DNA of 38,274 bases from an uncultured Bacteroidota bacterium (GTDB lineage Bacteria > Bacteroidota > Bacteroidia > Bacteroidales > UBA12481). Below the pieces are notes generated by a model. That model was not told the origin of the DNA. It saw nothing but the letters and a program-made list of their open reading frames with translations, and searched no databases. Every line of letters begins with the position of its first letter. Position 1 is the stretch's first letter. The stretch lies in contig CAIXKO010000068.1 in NCBI GenBank assembly GCA_903919925.1, positions 1 to 38,274 of the forward strand, read 5' to 3'. Below, piece by piece: positions 18,626 to 27,775 of the stretch. The position numbers were made by a program, and so were the translations under genes.

Positions 18626-18688
18626 AGAAGAAGAATGACATAATGCAGGATTTGCAGGAAACAGCCGGATACCCGTGTACCAAAGGAT

Positions 18689-19327
18689 CTATAAATATGG
18701 ATTGGATACTTGTTCCTTACCAACCGTAGACGATGGTCCATGTCCTGGAAACACTATCGTTGCATCAGGTAATACCATAAGCTTTTCTGTTATACTGCTG
18801 ATGATCTGATCGTAGTTACCACCCGGTAAATCGGTTCTGCCTATCCCGCCTGCAAACAGAGTGTCACCCGAAAACAGCCATCCGGATGATGCTTCATAAA
18901 AGGCAACACTACCTTTTGAATGACCCGGAACATGGATAACCGTCAAATTAATGGTTCCTGCGGTGATTATATCAGAATCATCCAGGTATCCATCAGGTTC
19001 CGGAATTTCACCCTCGAAATCAAATCCAAACCCTCTCGAGTGGTCCCCGGCCAACCGAAGAAAACCAGCATCATCCTGATGAATTTTGAATATAGGCTGG
19101 TATGCGTCTTTAACCATCTGCACACCAAATACATGATCAAAATGTCCGTGTGTATTCAATTGATACTCCAGACGAAGGCCATTCTTTTCAATGAAATTCT
19201 GCAATTCATTAAATTCCTTACGGTCCATACAGGAAGGGTCTATGATAATCCCAATCCCGCCGGGTTCATAAATCAGATAAGTGTTAACCTGCAAAGGATT
19301 AAATGAAAACATCTTGAGTTGAAGCAT
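18689..19327 (-). CDS. MBL-fold metallo-hydrolase, glyoxalase II-like
   Basis: A 212-residue metallo-beta-lactamase-fold enzyme. The zinc motif THGHFDH is at 59-65; further ligands are in HVPGHSKGS (about 134-142), FSGDTLF and the C-terminal PGHGPSS. This layout matches the small glyoxalase-II-like hydrolases found widely in bacteria. It lacks the long C-terminal domain of true glutathione-dependent glyoxalase II, and no rhodanese domain is attached, so the substrate is open. It starts two bases after the stop of the T9SS protease gene and so is translated from the same message as pcm and the protease. Confidence 0.85.
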   Translation of the reverse strand: MLQLKMFSFNPLQVNTYLIYEPGGIGIIIDPSCMDRKEFNELQNFIEKNGLRLEYQLNTHGHFDHVFGVQMVKDAYQPIFKIHQDDAGFLRLAGDHSRGFGFDFEGEIPEPDGYLDDSDIITAGTINLTVIHVPGHSKGSVAFYEASSGWLFSGDTLFAGGIGRTDLPGGNYDQIISSITEKLMVLPDATIVFPGHGPSSTVGKEQVSNPYL

Positions 19328-19329
19328 AT

Positions 19330-22149
19330 TTATCGTTTGGTTATTTTAACAAATTTCGCGGTGCCAAGGTATTGAATCCCTGAAAATAATTCAATGAAAT
19401 AAACTCCTGATGATAGTGAACCTATATTCAATTTCTGCTCATTCCAGGAATTGATCAATACTTTGATGGAAAATCTACCATCAGCTGAAAATATTTTTCC
19501 TTGCCAATTTTTGTTTAAAGAATGACCTTCCTTTGGCTGGACCAGAATGTAATTCTCAGCCGGATTTGGGTAAACCAAAAATGCAATCGTGTCTGAACGT
19601 TCCTGAAATGGCCGGACAAATCGAAATGCGGACAGGTCAGGAAATTCAAAAACCTGATTCATACGAACCTGATTCATCCCAAAACCTGTTGACTTGAACT
19701 CCCTCCACTTTTCCATATTTTTTTTTGCAAGTTCAGTTCCCATTTCACTCAGCAAACTATCTTCCCGGGTAAACCGTCCAGCAATCGCAGCAAGCCCTTC
19801 CCTGAGCCAGGGTTGATCTTCAGCACGGTATTTATTCCAGTATTCAGCCAAAGTTGGCGATCTTAAGGCAGCAGGCACCTCGGAAAAACGTAAAATTGAA
19901 CGATAATAATCAGTATCAAAAAACAGATCCGTTGAATCCATCAGCGATTTATAATTGAGCAGGTATTTTGCTAATTCCAGGTAATCATGGCCTTTCTGTT
20001 CCTGTTGTGAAAGCTCTGTTAACCCCTGGTAATTCATGAACCAGTAAAACCCATGGTCCGGATTTCCTGATTTCAATGGTTTCCACCCATCGAAAGCCAC
20101 CACATTCACTTTTTCCGAGTACCATGCAAAAGCTCCTGTGGACCATTGGCTCGCTGGAATGAAATACTCTGCACCAACAATATCCGGTGAACCTGTAGCC
20201 ATTCCACAAACTGAATCGGTTACAATTGCCAGATGAAGTGCAACAGTATCGAACTGGTTATTTCTAAATTGCGGGCCAAGTTTGAGTTGGTCGGAATCTC
20301 CTCCACCATCTTGAGCCCATTGTAATAATCCCTCTTCGATATCGGGATTTCCATCCATAAAAACTCCAATCGGAAGGTTCGAAAAATTGTTTCCAAAAAC
20401 CGGGGAATTCTCGGTCGAGGCATGATTAAGAACGATTCCAGCCATTCGCCCTCCCCCATACACCGATTCAAAACTGTTTTCTTTCACAACAAAACGATCC
20501 GGATTCCATAACATGATGCCAATAGTATTGCCACTGTTAAAGCGCTGAAGAATTAGCCGGTTTTTTGAAAATCTTTGCAGCCCCTGCCAGGATGATACTA
20601 TTCCAAATCTGTTATGAATAAACCGGTTATCATACACATCAGCCACTGCTTCCGGATTTTGAGAATTCAGGTCAATTCCGGCTGTAAGGTTTTGAAATTC
20701 ACATCGTTCAACAACAATCCCTGGAGCATCCGTATTAATCCCGGTTCCCATAAAGTCAGCATCAAAAACATAAGAGCCGGGCTCATTAATAAAAACGGTC
20801 CCAACAACTTTAATAAAAGGTACCCCGGTGGATCTTATAAAAAATCCAGGCACAATGCCATCTTCATAGTGATTCAACTTGGTGGTGATGGAAAATCTGG
20901 AGTTACTGATGAGTATCGAATCAGCCGAACCTGGTAAAAGATCAATCGATTCTGTGCAATTGCTGAAAATGGAATTATTTAATTCAGCAACAACTTTTCC
21001 CATGGCCTGTATCCCGGTAATTGCATTCTCCACCTTTCCTCCCCTGGTGATAATTAACATAGCCGGGACATTACCGGTTGCATCAACAACTCTGATACCA
21101 AGCCATAAATCTCCGCAAAGGTTCCCGATTGCGCCCCCATCAATCACAAGCCGACCTCCGGCTTCCAAAGTGATCCCCGTTTCACCCGGCATAGATAGGT
21201 ATCCGCTAACCACTAATACTCCCCCATCCTTGATAATAAGGTGATTATGCATATAAACAGTATCGCGGATAAACAAAGTATCCCTGCTTAATACCTGATC
21301 GCTGATCATCGGATTCCGATAACAACTGTCATTGATCACCACCTCCGATATGTTGCCCATCCCTCCCGACAGGCAAAAATGGACCCAGTTAAATTGGCAC
21401 AACGATAACGCATATCCGTATGAAGGCCAGTAATCCATGATATTATTTGACGTTCCCTCCAACGGACACCCATTGTCATTGCAGTTATCACATTGCTCTC
21501 CACCGGGGCCACCCGTAAAATTATGACCCAAACCCAGGCAATGACCCAGTTCATGTATCAGATTACGGCCACATTCATCAATGGCTAAAGAATCAGGCTG
21601 TCGCTTGAAATTTTCAAAATAACCACGCACAGCAATATACCCCCGATCGCCGATATTCCTTGTATGGCCGCCTGTAACCTGATTATTGGCGCCAATAAAA
21701 ATCGGAAGTGTCTGGAATTTTTGCTTATAGCTCAGGGAAGTGTCCCCATCAACATAACGTTCACGCATATAGGGTGAATCGATTTCAGCGGAACAATCCC
21801 ATGCCCTGGTGTCACGATGAAAAAAAAAGGTATCCAACCGGATGTGGACACGGCAGTCGGCCACAAAAGGGGAAGGTACAACCGGCTTTAGTGTATCCAG
21901 ATTGGCCAGCCTCTGATTTGCCCAACCAATAATTTGTTTTAAAAAATCTAACTGACCAGGTTGATCCTCTTGAAAATTCCCATGACCATTATCATCCTGG
22001 AAGATATGGAAAGAAATTCTAAGATTTTTAACCGGTAATAAAACAGAATCCCGAAACTGCGCATGTAAAGGGTTGGGGGAAACACTCAATAGCAGGAGGA
22101 ATATCCCGATATTAATAAATTTCACGTCCGGTAGCCGTTTTTTGGCCAT
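19330..22149 (-). CDS. Secreted metzincin-like zinc protease with T9SS sorting domain
   Basis: A 939-residue secreted protein. The signal peptide ends near residue 30 (NPLHAQ). A zinc-protease domain follows, with the extended metzincin motif HELGHCLGLGH at 199-209 and a probable Met-turn NNIMDYW (Met238), in a cysteine-bearing stretch (CDNCNDNGC). Residues about 300-620 look like a right-handed parallel beta-helix (GGVLVVSGYLSMPGETG, GGRLVIDGGAIGNL, and later repeats). A linker follows, then a T9SS type A sorting domain (LVYPNPAENYILVQ ... LSSGVYFIELFSG) and basic end. All zinc ligands are present. It lies six bases after pcm and two before the MBL gene. It is expected on the surface or outside the cell. 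Confidence 0.85.
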   Translation of the reverse strand: MAKKRLPDVKFINIGIFLLLLSVSPNPLHAQFRDSVLLPVKNLRISFHIFQDDNGHGNFQEDQPGQLDFLKQIIGWANQRLANLDTLKPVVPSPFVADCRVHIRLDTFFFHRDTRAWDCSAEIDSPYMRERYVDGDTSLSYKQKFQTLPIFIGANNQVTGGHTRNIGDRGYIAVRGYFENFKRQPDSLAIDECGRNLIHELGHCLGLGHNFTGGPGGEQCDNCNDNGCPLEGTSNNIMDYWPSYGYALSLCQFNWVHFCLSGGMGNISEVVINDSCYRNPMISDQVLSRDTLFIRDTVYMHNHLIIKDGGVLVVSGYLSMPGETGITLEAGGRLVIDGGAIGNLCGDLWLGIRVVDATGNVPAMLIITRGGKVENAITGIQAMGKVVAELNNSIFSNCTESIDLLPGSADSILISNSRFSITTKLNHYEDGIVPGFFIRSTGVPFIKVVGTVFINEPGSYVFDADFMGTGINTDAPGIVVERCEFQNLTAGIDLNSQNPEAVADVYDNRFIHNRFGIVSSWQGLQRFSKNRLILQRFNSGNTIGIMLWNPDRFVVKENSFESVYGGGRMAGIVLNHASTENSPVFGNNFSNLPIGVFMDGNPDIEEGLLQWAQDGGGDSDQLKLGPQFRNNQFDTVALHLAIVTDSVCGMATGSPDIVGAEYFIPASQWSTGAFAWYSEKVNVVAFDGWKPLKSGNPDHGFYWFMNYQGLTELSQQEQKGHDYLELAKYLLNYKSLMDSTDLFFDTDYYRSILRFSEVPAALRSPTLAEYWNKYRAEDQPWLREGLAAIAGRFTREDSLLSEMGTELAKKNMEKWREFKSTGFGMNQVRMNQVFEFPDLSAFRFVRPFQERSDTIAFLVYPNPAENYILVQPKEGHSLNKNWQGKIFSADGRFSIKVLINSWNEQKLNIGSLSSGVYFIELFSGIQYLGTAKFVKITKR

Positions 22150-22155
22150 TGAATA

Positions 22156-22800
22156 CTATTCCAATCCTTCTTTCATAGGCACAAAAGCGAAATTACCATG
22201 TTTGGTAATCTCAAAAGTGTCTTCACCGGTTCTAACACATTTGGTCATAACCTGTCCATCCTGATTACCGATTGGAGCAACCAGAATACCACCTGTTTTT
22301 AGCTGATGCTTTAATTCCTCCGGAATATCAGGTGCTGCTGCTGTAATGAGAATTTTATCGAAAGGCGCATAAGAAGGAAGTCCCTTATAACCATCACCTA
22401 AAAAAAATTTTATTTGATACCCCAATTCCCTATGGATTAATTGTGCCTCCTGGTGCAATTTCCTGATTCGCTCAATTGTATACACACGCGCACCCATTTC
22501 CGCTAAAACAGCTGCCTGATAACCGGAACCGGTACCAACTTCCAATACTTTATCATACAGCTTTATATCAATTAGTTGCGTTTGGAATGCCACAGTAAAG
22601 GGCTGGGATATCGTTTGCCCCGACGAAATAGGAAAGGCCTGATCCTGGTAGGCAAATTTCAAAAAAGAGGAATCAATGAAAGCGTGTCTTGGAATTTTTT
22701 GTATCGCATCCAATATCCGCTGGTCAGTAATACCCTTGTTTTTTACCTGATCAACCAGTTTCCTCCTTAGACCCTTATGCAGAAAGCTATCTTCGATCAT
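22156..22800 (-). CDS. pcm: Protein-L-isoaspartate O-methyltransferase
   Basis: A 214-residue SAM-dependent repair enzyme that methylates L-isoaspartyl residues in aged proteins so they can revert to aspartate. The N-terminus has VKNKGITDQRILDAIQKIPR followed by HAFID, typical for the family. SAM-binding motif I is VLEVGTGSGYQAAVLAEMG, preceded by GQTISQPFTVAFQ. Length is normal. It heads a tight minus-strand run with the T9SS protease and the MBL-fold hydrolase. It is divergent from the lipoprotein/sugar-transferase operon with only a 47-base gap, so their promoters must overlap. The identification is firm. Confidence 0.95.
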   Translation of the reverse strand: MIEDSFLHKGLRRKLVDQVKNKGITDQRILDAIQKIPRHAFIDSSFLKFAYQDQAFPISSGQTISQPFTVAFQTQLIDIKLYDKVLEVGTGSGYQAAVLAEMGARVYTIERIRKLHQEAQLIHRELGYQIKFFLGDGYKGLPSYAPFDKILITAAAPDIPEELKHQLKTGGILVAPIGNQDGQVMTKCVRTGEDTFEITKHGNFAFVPMKEGLE

Positions 22801-22811
22801 TACAATTCTGT

Positions 22812-22819
22812 TAACTTTG
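22812..22819 (+). promoter_or_regulatory. -7 box for lipoprotein/sugar transferase operon
   Basis: TAACTTTG, exact match to TAnnTTTG, 28 bases before the ATG at 22848. A GTG at 22824 would leave almost no leader, so the ATG is preferred. Confidence 0.5.
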
Positions 22820-22847
22820 TGAGGTGAAATATCAGAATATTTTAGAG

Positions 22848-23714
22848 ATGTTGAAACCCTGGATCATTTTACCGGCGATTACCCTTGCCTCTATACTTCT
22901 TTCCTGCAATATAATAAACCCGGCTGAAGATATTCCCGCCTATCTTCAGGTGGATACAGTCCTCGTCAAAGTTACTAATTTCGAACAAGGTTCAGCCAGT
23001 CACAACATGACCTGCGTTAAGCTTAATGTGGCCGGAACTTCTCTCGGTTTTTTCGAAATGCCTGCCTTGGTGCCTTGCCTCACTACCGGGTTGCAAAGCT
23101 TGTATCTTGAACCCGGATTTGAGCTAAACGGAATTGCCGGGTCCCGCAGTGTTTACCCTTTCTTTTATCCTTATACCGGAACTGCAAAAATTGATTTTGT
23201 TCCGGGCCAGATCATCAAAATTGCTCCTACTACAACCTACAAAAAAGAGTGCAAATTTGCGTGGATCGAGGACTTTGAAGATGCCGGTGTATCCTTTGTT
23301 TATCCTGGCTACAGTGATACTATTTTTAGAAACCAAACTGACATGGTTAAAGATGGTCAGTTTTCAGGAGCAATTTTCCTGGATACAAAAAACAGGTATT
23401 TCGAAGCATATAGCAGCACCGATTTCGAACTATCCGAGAATGGCACTATGATTCTGCTCGAATTTGATTATAGGAGCACTAATCTTATGGAAATCGGACT
23501 TTATGTTATGAAGGATGGATCGGCAGTATGGAACACGCTGCTTTTTATCAGGCCAATTGATCATTGGAGCCGGATATATATCGATCTGGAGACTATGGTA
23601 GGGGACAATCAAACGGCTAAATATTTCAGACCAGGCTTACGTGTTGGTTGGGATTCTACCAAATTGGCAAAACAGTCTGTTTATATGGACAACATTAAAT
23701 TGATCCATTTTTAA
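22848..23714 (+). CDS. Hypothetical lipoprotein
   Basis: A 288-residue lipoprotein of unknown function. The signal MLKPWIILPAITLASILLSC puts the lipid cysteine at residue 20. The start at 22848 fits the promoter and signal; a GTG eight codons upstream is the alternative. The rest appears to be beta-rich: a first region to about residue 135 and a second (from about WIEDFEDAG) that ends VYMDNIKLIHF and resembles a jelly-roll carbohydrate-binding fold. Its stop overlaps the start of the sugar transferase (TAATG), so the two are translationally coupled. An envelope role tied to that glycan enzyme is likely but not shown. Confidence 0.7.
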   Translation: MLKPWIILPAITLASILLSCNIINPAEDIPAYLQVDTVLVKVTNFEQGSASHNMTCVKLNVAGTSLGFFEMPALVPCLTTGLQSLYLEPGFELNGIAGSRSVYPFFYPYTGTAKIDFVPGQIIKIAPTTTYKKECKFAWIEDFEDAGVSFVYPGYSDTIFRNQTDMVKDGQFSGAIFLDTKNRYFEAYSSTDFELSENGTMILLEFDYRSTNLMEIGLYVMKDGSAVWNTLLFIRPIDHWSRIYIDLETMVGDNQTAKYFRPGLRVGWDSTKLAKQSVYMDNIKLIHF

Positions 23715-25129
23715 TGAACCAGAAAAAGCAACTGCTCAAGTACCTGATTTCCGATTTCGTTTCAGCCGGGGCAAGTTGGACTCTCTTCTTTGTTTTCCGG
23801 AAAATCTACATTGAAACTCAGAAATTCGGGTATCCGGTTCCCGTTGAGTTTGATCACTCTTTCTTCCAGGGATTAGCCATTATCCCTGTGGCATGGGTGC
23901 TCTTCTATTTTATTTCAGGCTATTACAAAGAAGCATTCCGGAAATCCCGTCTTAGTGAATTAGGTCAAACCATTGGAACCACCTTTATTGGAGTACTCAT
24001 AATTTTCTTTGTCCTGATACTCGACGATACCGTTAAGACTTATACCAACTATTATCTCTCGTTTTTAGTCCTTTTCTTCCTGCATTTCCTGCTAACCTAC
24101 CTACCTCGTCTCGTTTTCACAACCATATCAGCTCATCGGATACACAACCGGATTATCGGCTTCCCTACCCTTCTGATCGGTTCCGATAAACGTGCCGAAG
24201 ACTTGTATATTGGAATGGTTAATCAGCCAAGATCCACAGGAAACAGCTTTATTGGGTTTATCAGTGTGAGCAAACACGAAAAATACCTGATGGACAAACA
24301 TATTCCTCATCTTGGATCATTAAATGATATTCAAAAAATACTTGGAGGGCATCCTGTCGAAGAGGTCATTATCGCAATTGAAAGTTCAGAGCATGAACTT
24401 CTTAAGAAAATCATCAATCGACTGGAACACAAGAAAATAACCATCAAAGTTATTCCCGATATGTATGATATTTTAACCGGTATGGTAAAAATGTCATCGA
24501 TAATTGGCACCCCCCTCATCCAGATCAGCCATGATTTAATGCCCGCCTGGGAAGAGAACCTTAAACGGATCATCGATGTTATCACTTCCTTTTTTGCGCT
24601 GATTATTTTGTTGCCATTATATTTATGCCTGGCAATTGGTGTCAAACTCTCCTCAACCGGGCCTATTTTCTACTCTCATGAGCGAATTGGCAGATATGGA
24701 AAGCCTTTTACCATTTATAAATTTCGATCGATGTTCAGCAATGCTGAATCCAATGGTCCGGCTTTGTCCAGCCTGAATGATTCCCGGATTACCGGGTTTG
24801 GCATGTTTATGAGAAAAATGCGATTGGATGAACTTCCGCAGTTTTACAATGTATTAATCGGGGACATGTCGTTGGTTGGTCCCCGGCCAGAACGACAACA
24901 CTTTATTGATCAGATTATTAAAAAGGCACCACACTTTAATCATTTGCAGAAGGTCAGACCCGGTATTACGTCGTGGGGGCAGGTAAAATTCGGCTATGCA
25001 TCCAACGTGGATGAGATGATTGAACGGCTTAAATATGACATCCTTTATATCGAAAACATGTCACTTTTGGTAGATCTTAAAATACTGATTTACACAATAA
25101 AAACAATTCTTAACGCCAGCGGAAAGTAA
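23714..25129 (+). CDS. Undecaprenyl-phosphate sugar phosphotransferase (WcaJ-like)
   Basis: A 471-residue polyisoprenyl-phosphate hexose-1-phosphate transferase that starts polysaccharide assembly by loading a sugar phosphate onto undecaprenyl phosphate. Four membrane segments lie within about residues 10-135, then a Rossmann-like CoA-binding-type region (LLIGSDKRAEDLYIG, about 151-165). The catalytic domain (PF02397 type) covers about 285-465: LKRIIDVITSFFALIILLPL, FTIYKFRSMF, MRLDELPQFYNVLIGDMSLV and GPRPERQHF. It follows the lipoprotein with one-base overlap and precedes elbB by 12 bases. It may start O-antigen, capsule or the A-LPS-type glycan that anchors T9SS cargo; the sequence does not decide which. 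Confidence 0.92.
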   Translation: MNQKKQLLKYLISDFVSAGASWTLFFVFRKIYIETQKFGYPVPVEFDHSFFQGLAIIPVAWVLFYFISGYYKEAFRKSRLSELGQTIGTTFIGVLIIFFVLILDDTVKTYTNYYLSFLVLFFLHFLLTYLPRLVFTTISAHRIHNRIIGFPTLLIGSDKRAEDLYIGMVNQPRSTGNSFIGFISVSKHEKYLMDKHIPHLGSLNDIQKILGGHPVEEVIIAIESSEHELLKKIINRLEHKKITIKVIPDMYDILTGMVKMSSIIGTPLIQISHDLMPAWEENLKRIIDVITSFFALIILLPLYLCLAIGVKLSSTGPIFYSHERIGRYGKPFTIYKFRSMFSNAESNGPALSSLNDSRITGFGMFMRKMRLDELPQFYNVLIGDMSLVGPRPERQHFIDQIIKKAPHFNHLQKVRPGITSWGQVKFGYASNVDEMIERLKYDILYIENMSLLVDLKILIYTIKTILNASGK

Positions 25130-25141
25130 AACAAGGTAACT

Positions 25142-25804
25142 ATGGAAACAAAGAGAAAATTTGCTGTCGTCCTGGCCGGATGTGGTAACCGGGATGGCGC
25201 TGAAATTCATGAATCGGTGATGACCTTATATGCCATTGCCAAAGCAGGGTGTACCTATGATATTTTTGCACCAGATATAAATCAGTACCATGTTATAAAT
25301 CATTTTACCGGTGAGGCCACCAGTGAAACGCGGAATGTTCTGGTTGAATCGGCCCGAATTGCCCGCGGTAAGATCCGCCCGTTAAGTGAATTCGACGCAC
25401 AAAGATTTGATATCCTAATGTTTGCCGGAGGTTTTGGTGTTGCAAAAAACCTTTGTACCTACGCTTTTGATGGTGCAGATTGCGCAGTGAATGCTGAGGT
25501 GGAAAGAGCTGTTGTAGAAATGAATGACCTGGGTAAGCCCATTGGTGCTCTGTGCATTTCGCCAGTAATTTTAGCAAAGGTTTTAAGTGCGGTTAATATC
25601 ACTATGGGGCAAGATGCTTCAGCAATCGCAAATATTGAAAAAATGGGTGCTATTCATCAGGCAACCGACTCACGCGAAATCGTTATCGACCATGATAATA
25701 AAATTGTGACTAGTCCATGTTATATGCTGGATGCAAACATTGTGGATATTGCCGAAGGCGCTATAAAAACGGTTGATGCATTGGTCGGATTATCAACACA
25801 CTAA
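25142..25804 (+). CDS. elbB: Isoprenoid biosynthesis glyoxalase ElbB
   Basis: A 220-residue DJ-1/PfpI-superfamily protein. It begins KFAVVLAGCGNRDGAEIHES, the ElbB signature, and has FAGGFGVAKNLCTYAFDG and the nucleophile-elbow GALCISPVI with its cysteine. ElbB (enhancing lycopene biosynthesis protein) has weak glyoxalase activity in E. coli and was linked to early isoprenoid supply; its cell role is uncertain. Being cotranscribed with an undecaprenyl-phosphate sugar transferase makes a link to polyprenyl supply attractive, but this is inference. It converges on the DUF4294 gene with only seven bases between the two ends. Confidence 0.93.
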   Translation: METKRKFAVVLAGCGNRDGAEIHESVMTLYAIAKAGCTYDIFAPDINQYHVINHFTGEATSETRNVLVESARIARGKIRPLSEFDAQRFDILMFAGGFGVAKNLCTYAFDGADCAVNAEVERAVVEMNDLGKPIGALCISPVILAKVLSAVNITMGQDASAIANIEKMGAIHQATDSREIVIDHDNKIVTSPCYMLDANIVDIAEGAIKTVDALVGLSTH

Positions 25805-25811
25805 TCTGAAC

Positions 25812-26405
25812 TTACAAATAACCGCGTTCAATATACGTAACAATCTGTTCTATCAATTGATCCTCTCCTTTTGGGTCATATTCCGATTTCAGGTTGGATC
25901 CAAACAGACGAGCAACGCCCTGCCAGAAAAAGGCACTAACTGATCCTCTGTACGAATCAATCCAAAAGTAGGTTGATTTTGATGTTTCCCGGTCAACGAG
26001 TTTAAATAACAGCTTGCCCTGGGTGATGGTCATTTGTCGCAAATCCCCTTCATACTGTTTCCATAGGGAATCTTCAAGGCTCTTCATGTACTTTCTGCGC
26101 TCTTTATCGTTCTTTGAGTTACCGAGTTTAAACTCAATCTCATTAACGGTGGCCGCAACAATTTTAGAATAGGGTAAAACTTTTTTTAGATTGTACACAA
26201 GCCTCCAGTACTGTCGTTCCTGAAATCGATTTTTAAAAACACGAACTGGCAGTATCGGGACTTCCTTCAGATCAATATGTGGAATAGTATCACCGTTAAC
26301 AACAACTGTCCGGAGCAAGGTATCTTTCCTGGCTCTTACTTCCGTTTGGGCGCTTAAGCCTACACCTGAAAGGCAAAAGAATATCGTTAGGAGAATTAAC
26401 CGCAT
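25812..26405 (-). CDS. DUF4294 family exported protein
   Basis: A 197-residue protein with a signal peptide (MRLILLTIFFCLSGVGLSAQ) and a single DUF4294-type domain. The core reads DTIPHIDLKEVPILPVRVF, then RQYWRLVYNLKKVLPYSK and a C-terminal IEQIVTYIERGY. The family is essentially restricted to Bacteroidota and has no established function. The protein is probably periplasmic, rich in charged helices around 85-130. It follows sucC by 45 bases on the same strand and is probably cotranscribed. No catalytic motif was seen. Confidence 0.8.
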   Translation of the reverse strand: MRLILLTIFFCLSGVGLSAQTEVRARKDTLLRTVVVNGDTIPHIDLKEVPILPVRVFKNRFQERQYWRLVYNLKKVLPYSKIVAATVNEIEFKLGNSKNDKERRKYMKSLEDSLWKQYEGDLRQMTITQGKLLFKLVDRETSKSTYFWIDSYRGSVSAFFWQGVARLFGSNLKSEYDPKGEDQLIEQIVTYIERGYL

Positions 26406-26450
26406 ACGTCACATCAGCAATTCTCTTGCCAGTATTAAAACTTTGTAAAA

Positions 26451-27650
26451 TCAGGAAACAGCCTCCTTAACCAATGCGGCAGCTTCCTCCAATGTAATGG
26501 CAGAAGACACTTTGAGACCCGACTGGTCAATAATCACTTTGGCCTCTACCGCATTGGTGCCTTGTAACCTGACAATTACAGGAACAGGAATACTACCAAT
26601 AAGTTTGTAAGCATCCACAACACCTTGTGCCACCCGGTCGCAACGTACAATCCCTCCAAAAATATTAATCAGGATCGCTTTTACGTTCGGATCCTTCAGA
26701 ATAATGCGAAAACCAGCCTCCACCGTTTGGGGACTTGCGGTACCACCAACATCAAGAAAATTGGCGGGCTGTCCGCCTGAAAGCTTGATCATATCCATGG
26801 TTGCCATCGCCAATCCGGCTCCATTGACCATGCATCCCACATTTCCGTCCAGCTTGATAAAATTCAAGTTGAATTCCGATGCTTCCACTTCTGTTGGATC
26901 CTCTTCATTCAGGTCACGCAATGCAGCATAATCAGGATGACGGAACAATGCGTTTTCATCAAGATTCACTTTTGCATCCGCGGCCAGAATCAGGTCATCA
27001 GAAGTTTTTACCAACGGATTTATTTCCAACAAAGAAGCATCAGTCTCAAGGTAAGCTTTGTACAGTGAGGTTACAAATTTCACCATATTCTTATGGGCTG
27101 AGCCATTCAGTCTTAGGTTAAAAGCAATTTTCCTGGCTTGAAAAGGTAAAATACCGATTGCCGGGTCAATTTCTTCAGTAAATATCAGGTTCGGCGTGTT
27201 CTTGGCAACCCCTTCAATGTCAACCCCTCCTTCAGTGGAATACATAACTATATTCTTTCCTGTCTTCCTATTAAGCAAAACACTCATATAGAATTCTTTA
27301 ACTGAAGAAGTGCCATCTGAGGCCGGATAATACATATCCCTTTGCACAAGTAGTTTTCGTACCAGTTTTCCCTCAGCACCAGTTTGAGGAGTAACCAGAT
27401 TCATCCCTAAAATTCTGGAAGCATGCTCTTTAACTTGCTCCAATGATGAGGCGATCTTTACTCCACCACCTTTGCCCCGGCCACCGGCATGGATCTGAGC
27501 TTTAATGACCCAGAATTTTGTTCCGGTTTGACTTTGGATAAGCTGTGCGGCTTCCACTGCTGCATCAGCAGTTTCAACCATAAGTCCTTCAGCAACAGGA
27601 ACACCATGTAGCTGGAGCAATTGTTTGGCCTGATATTCGTGAAGATTCAT
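26451..27650 (-). CDS. sucC: Succinate--CoA ligase (ADP-forming) subunit beta
   Basis: The beta subunit of succinyl-CoA synthetase in the citric acid cycle, 399 residues. It has the ATP-grasp start MNLHEYQAKQLLQLHGVPV, the nucleotide-binding KAQIHAGGRGKGGGVKIA, LLEINPLVKTSDDLILAADAKV with metal-binding residues, and the C-terminal GGTASPQTVEAGFRIIL with NIFGGIVRCDRVAQGV, which joins the alpha subunit. sucD is not in the window, so alpha and beta subunits are encoded apart here. It shares a strand with the DUF4294 gene and is divergent from the TrmH-family gene. Confidence 0.97.
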   Translation of the reverse strand: MNLHEYQAKQLLQLHGVPVAEGLMVETADAAVEAAQLIQSQTGTKFWVIKAQIHAGGRGKGGGVKIASSLEQVKEHASRILGMNLVTPQTGAEGKLVRKLLVQRDMYYPASDGTSSVKEFYMSVLLNRKTGKNIVMYSTEGGVDIEGVAKNTPNLIFTEEIDPAIGILPFQARKIAFNLRLNGSAHKNMVKFVTSLYKAYLETDASLLEINPLVKTSDDLILAADAKVNLDENALFRHPDYAALRDLNEEDPTEVEASEFNLNFIKLDGNVGCMVNGAGLAMATMDMIKLSGGQPANFLDVGGTASPQTVEAGFRIILKDPNVKAILINIFGGIVRCDRVAQGVVDAYKLIGSIPVPVIVRLQGTNAVEAKVIIDQSGLKVSSAITLEEAAALVKEAVS

Positions 27651-27775
27651 AAAAGCTAGGTTTTACTCGTTAAATAACTATTTGCAGGCGTTAAAATTGC
27701 ACTTTTTTTGAGTGAAACAAAAATCATTTATACAGGTTAACATCAATGATGCTATTTTTACAAAAAGCAAACATG

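Noticed and set aside
18584..18688. Glycine riboswitch before gcvP
   Set aside because: The gap is only 105 bases, and no tandem glycine-aptamer pattern or expression-platform hairpin could be seen.
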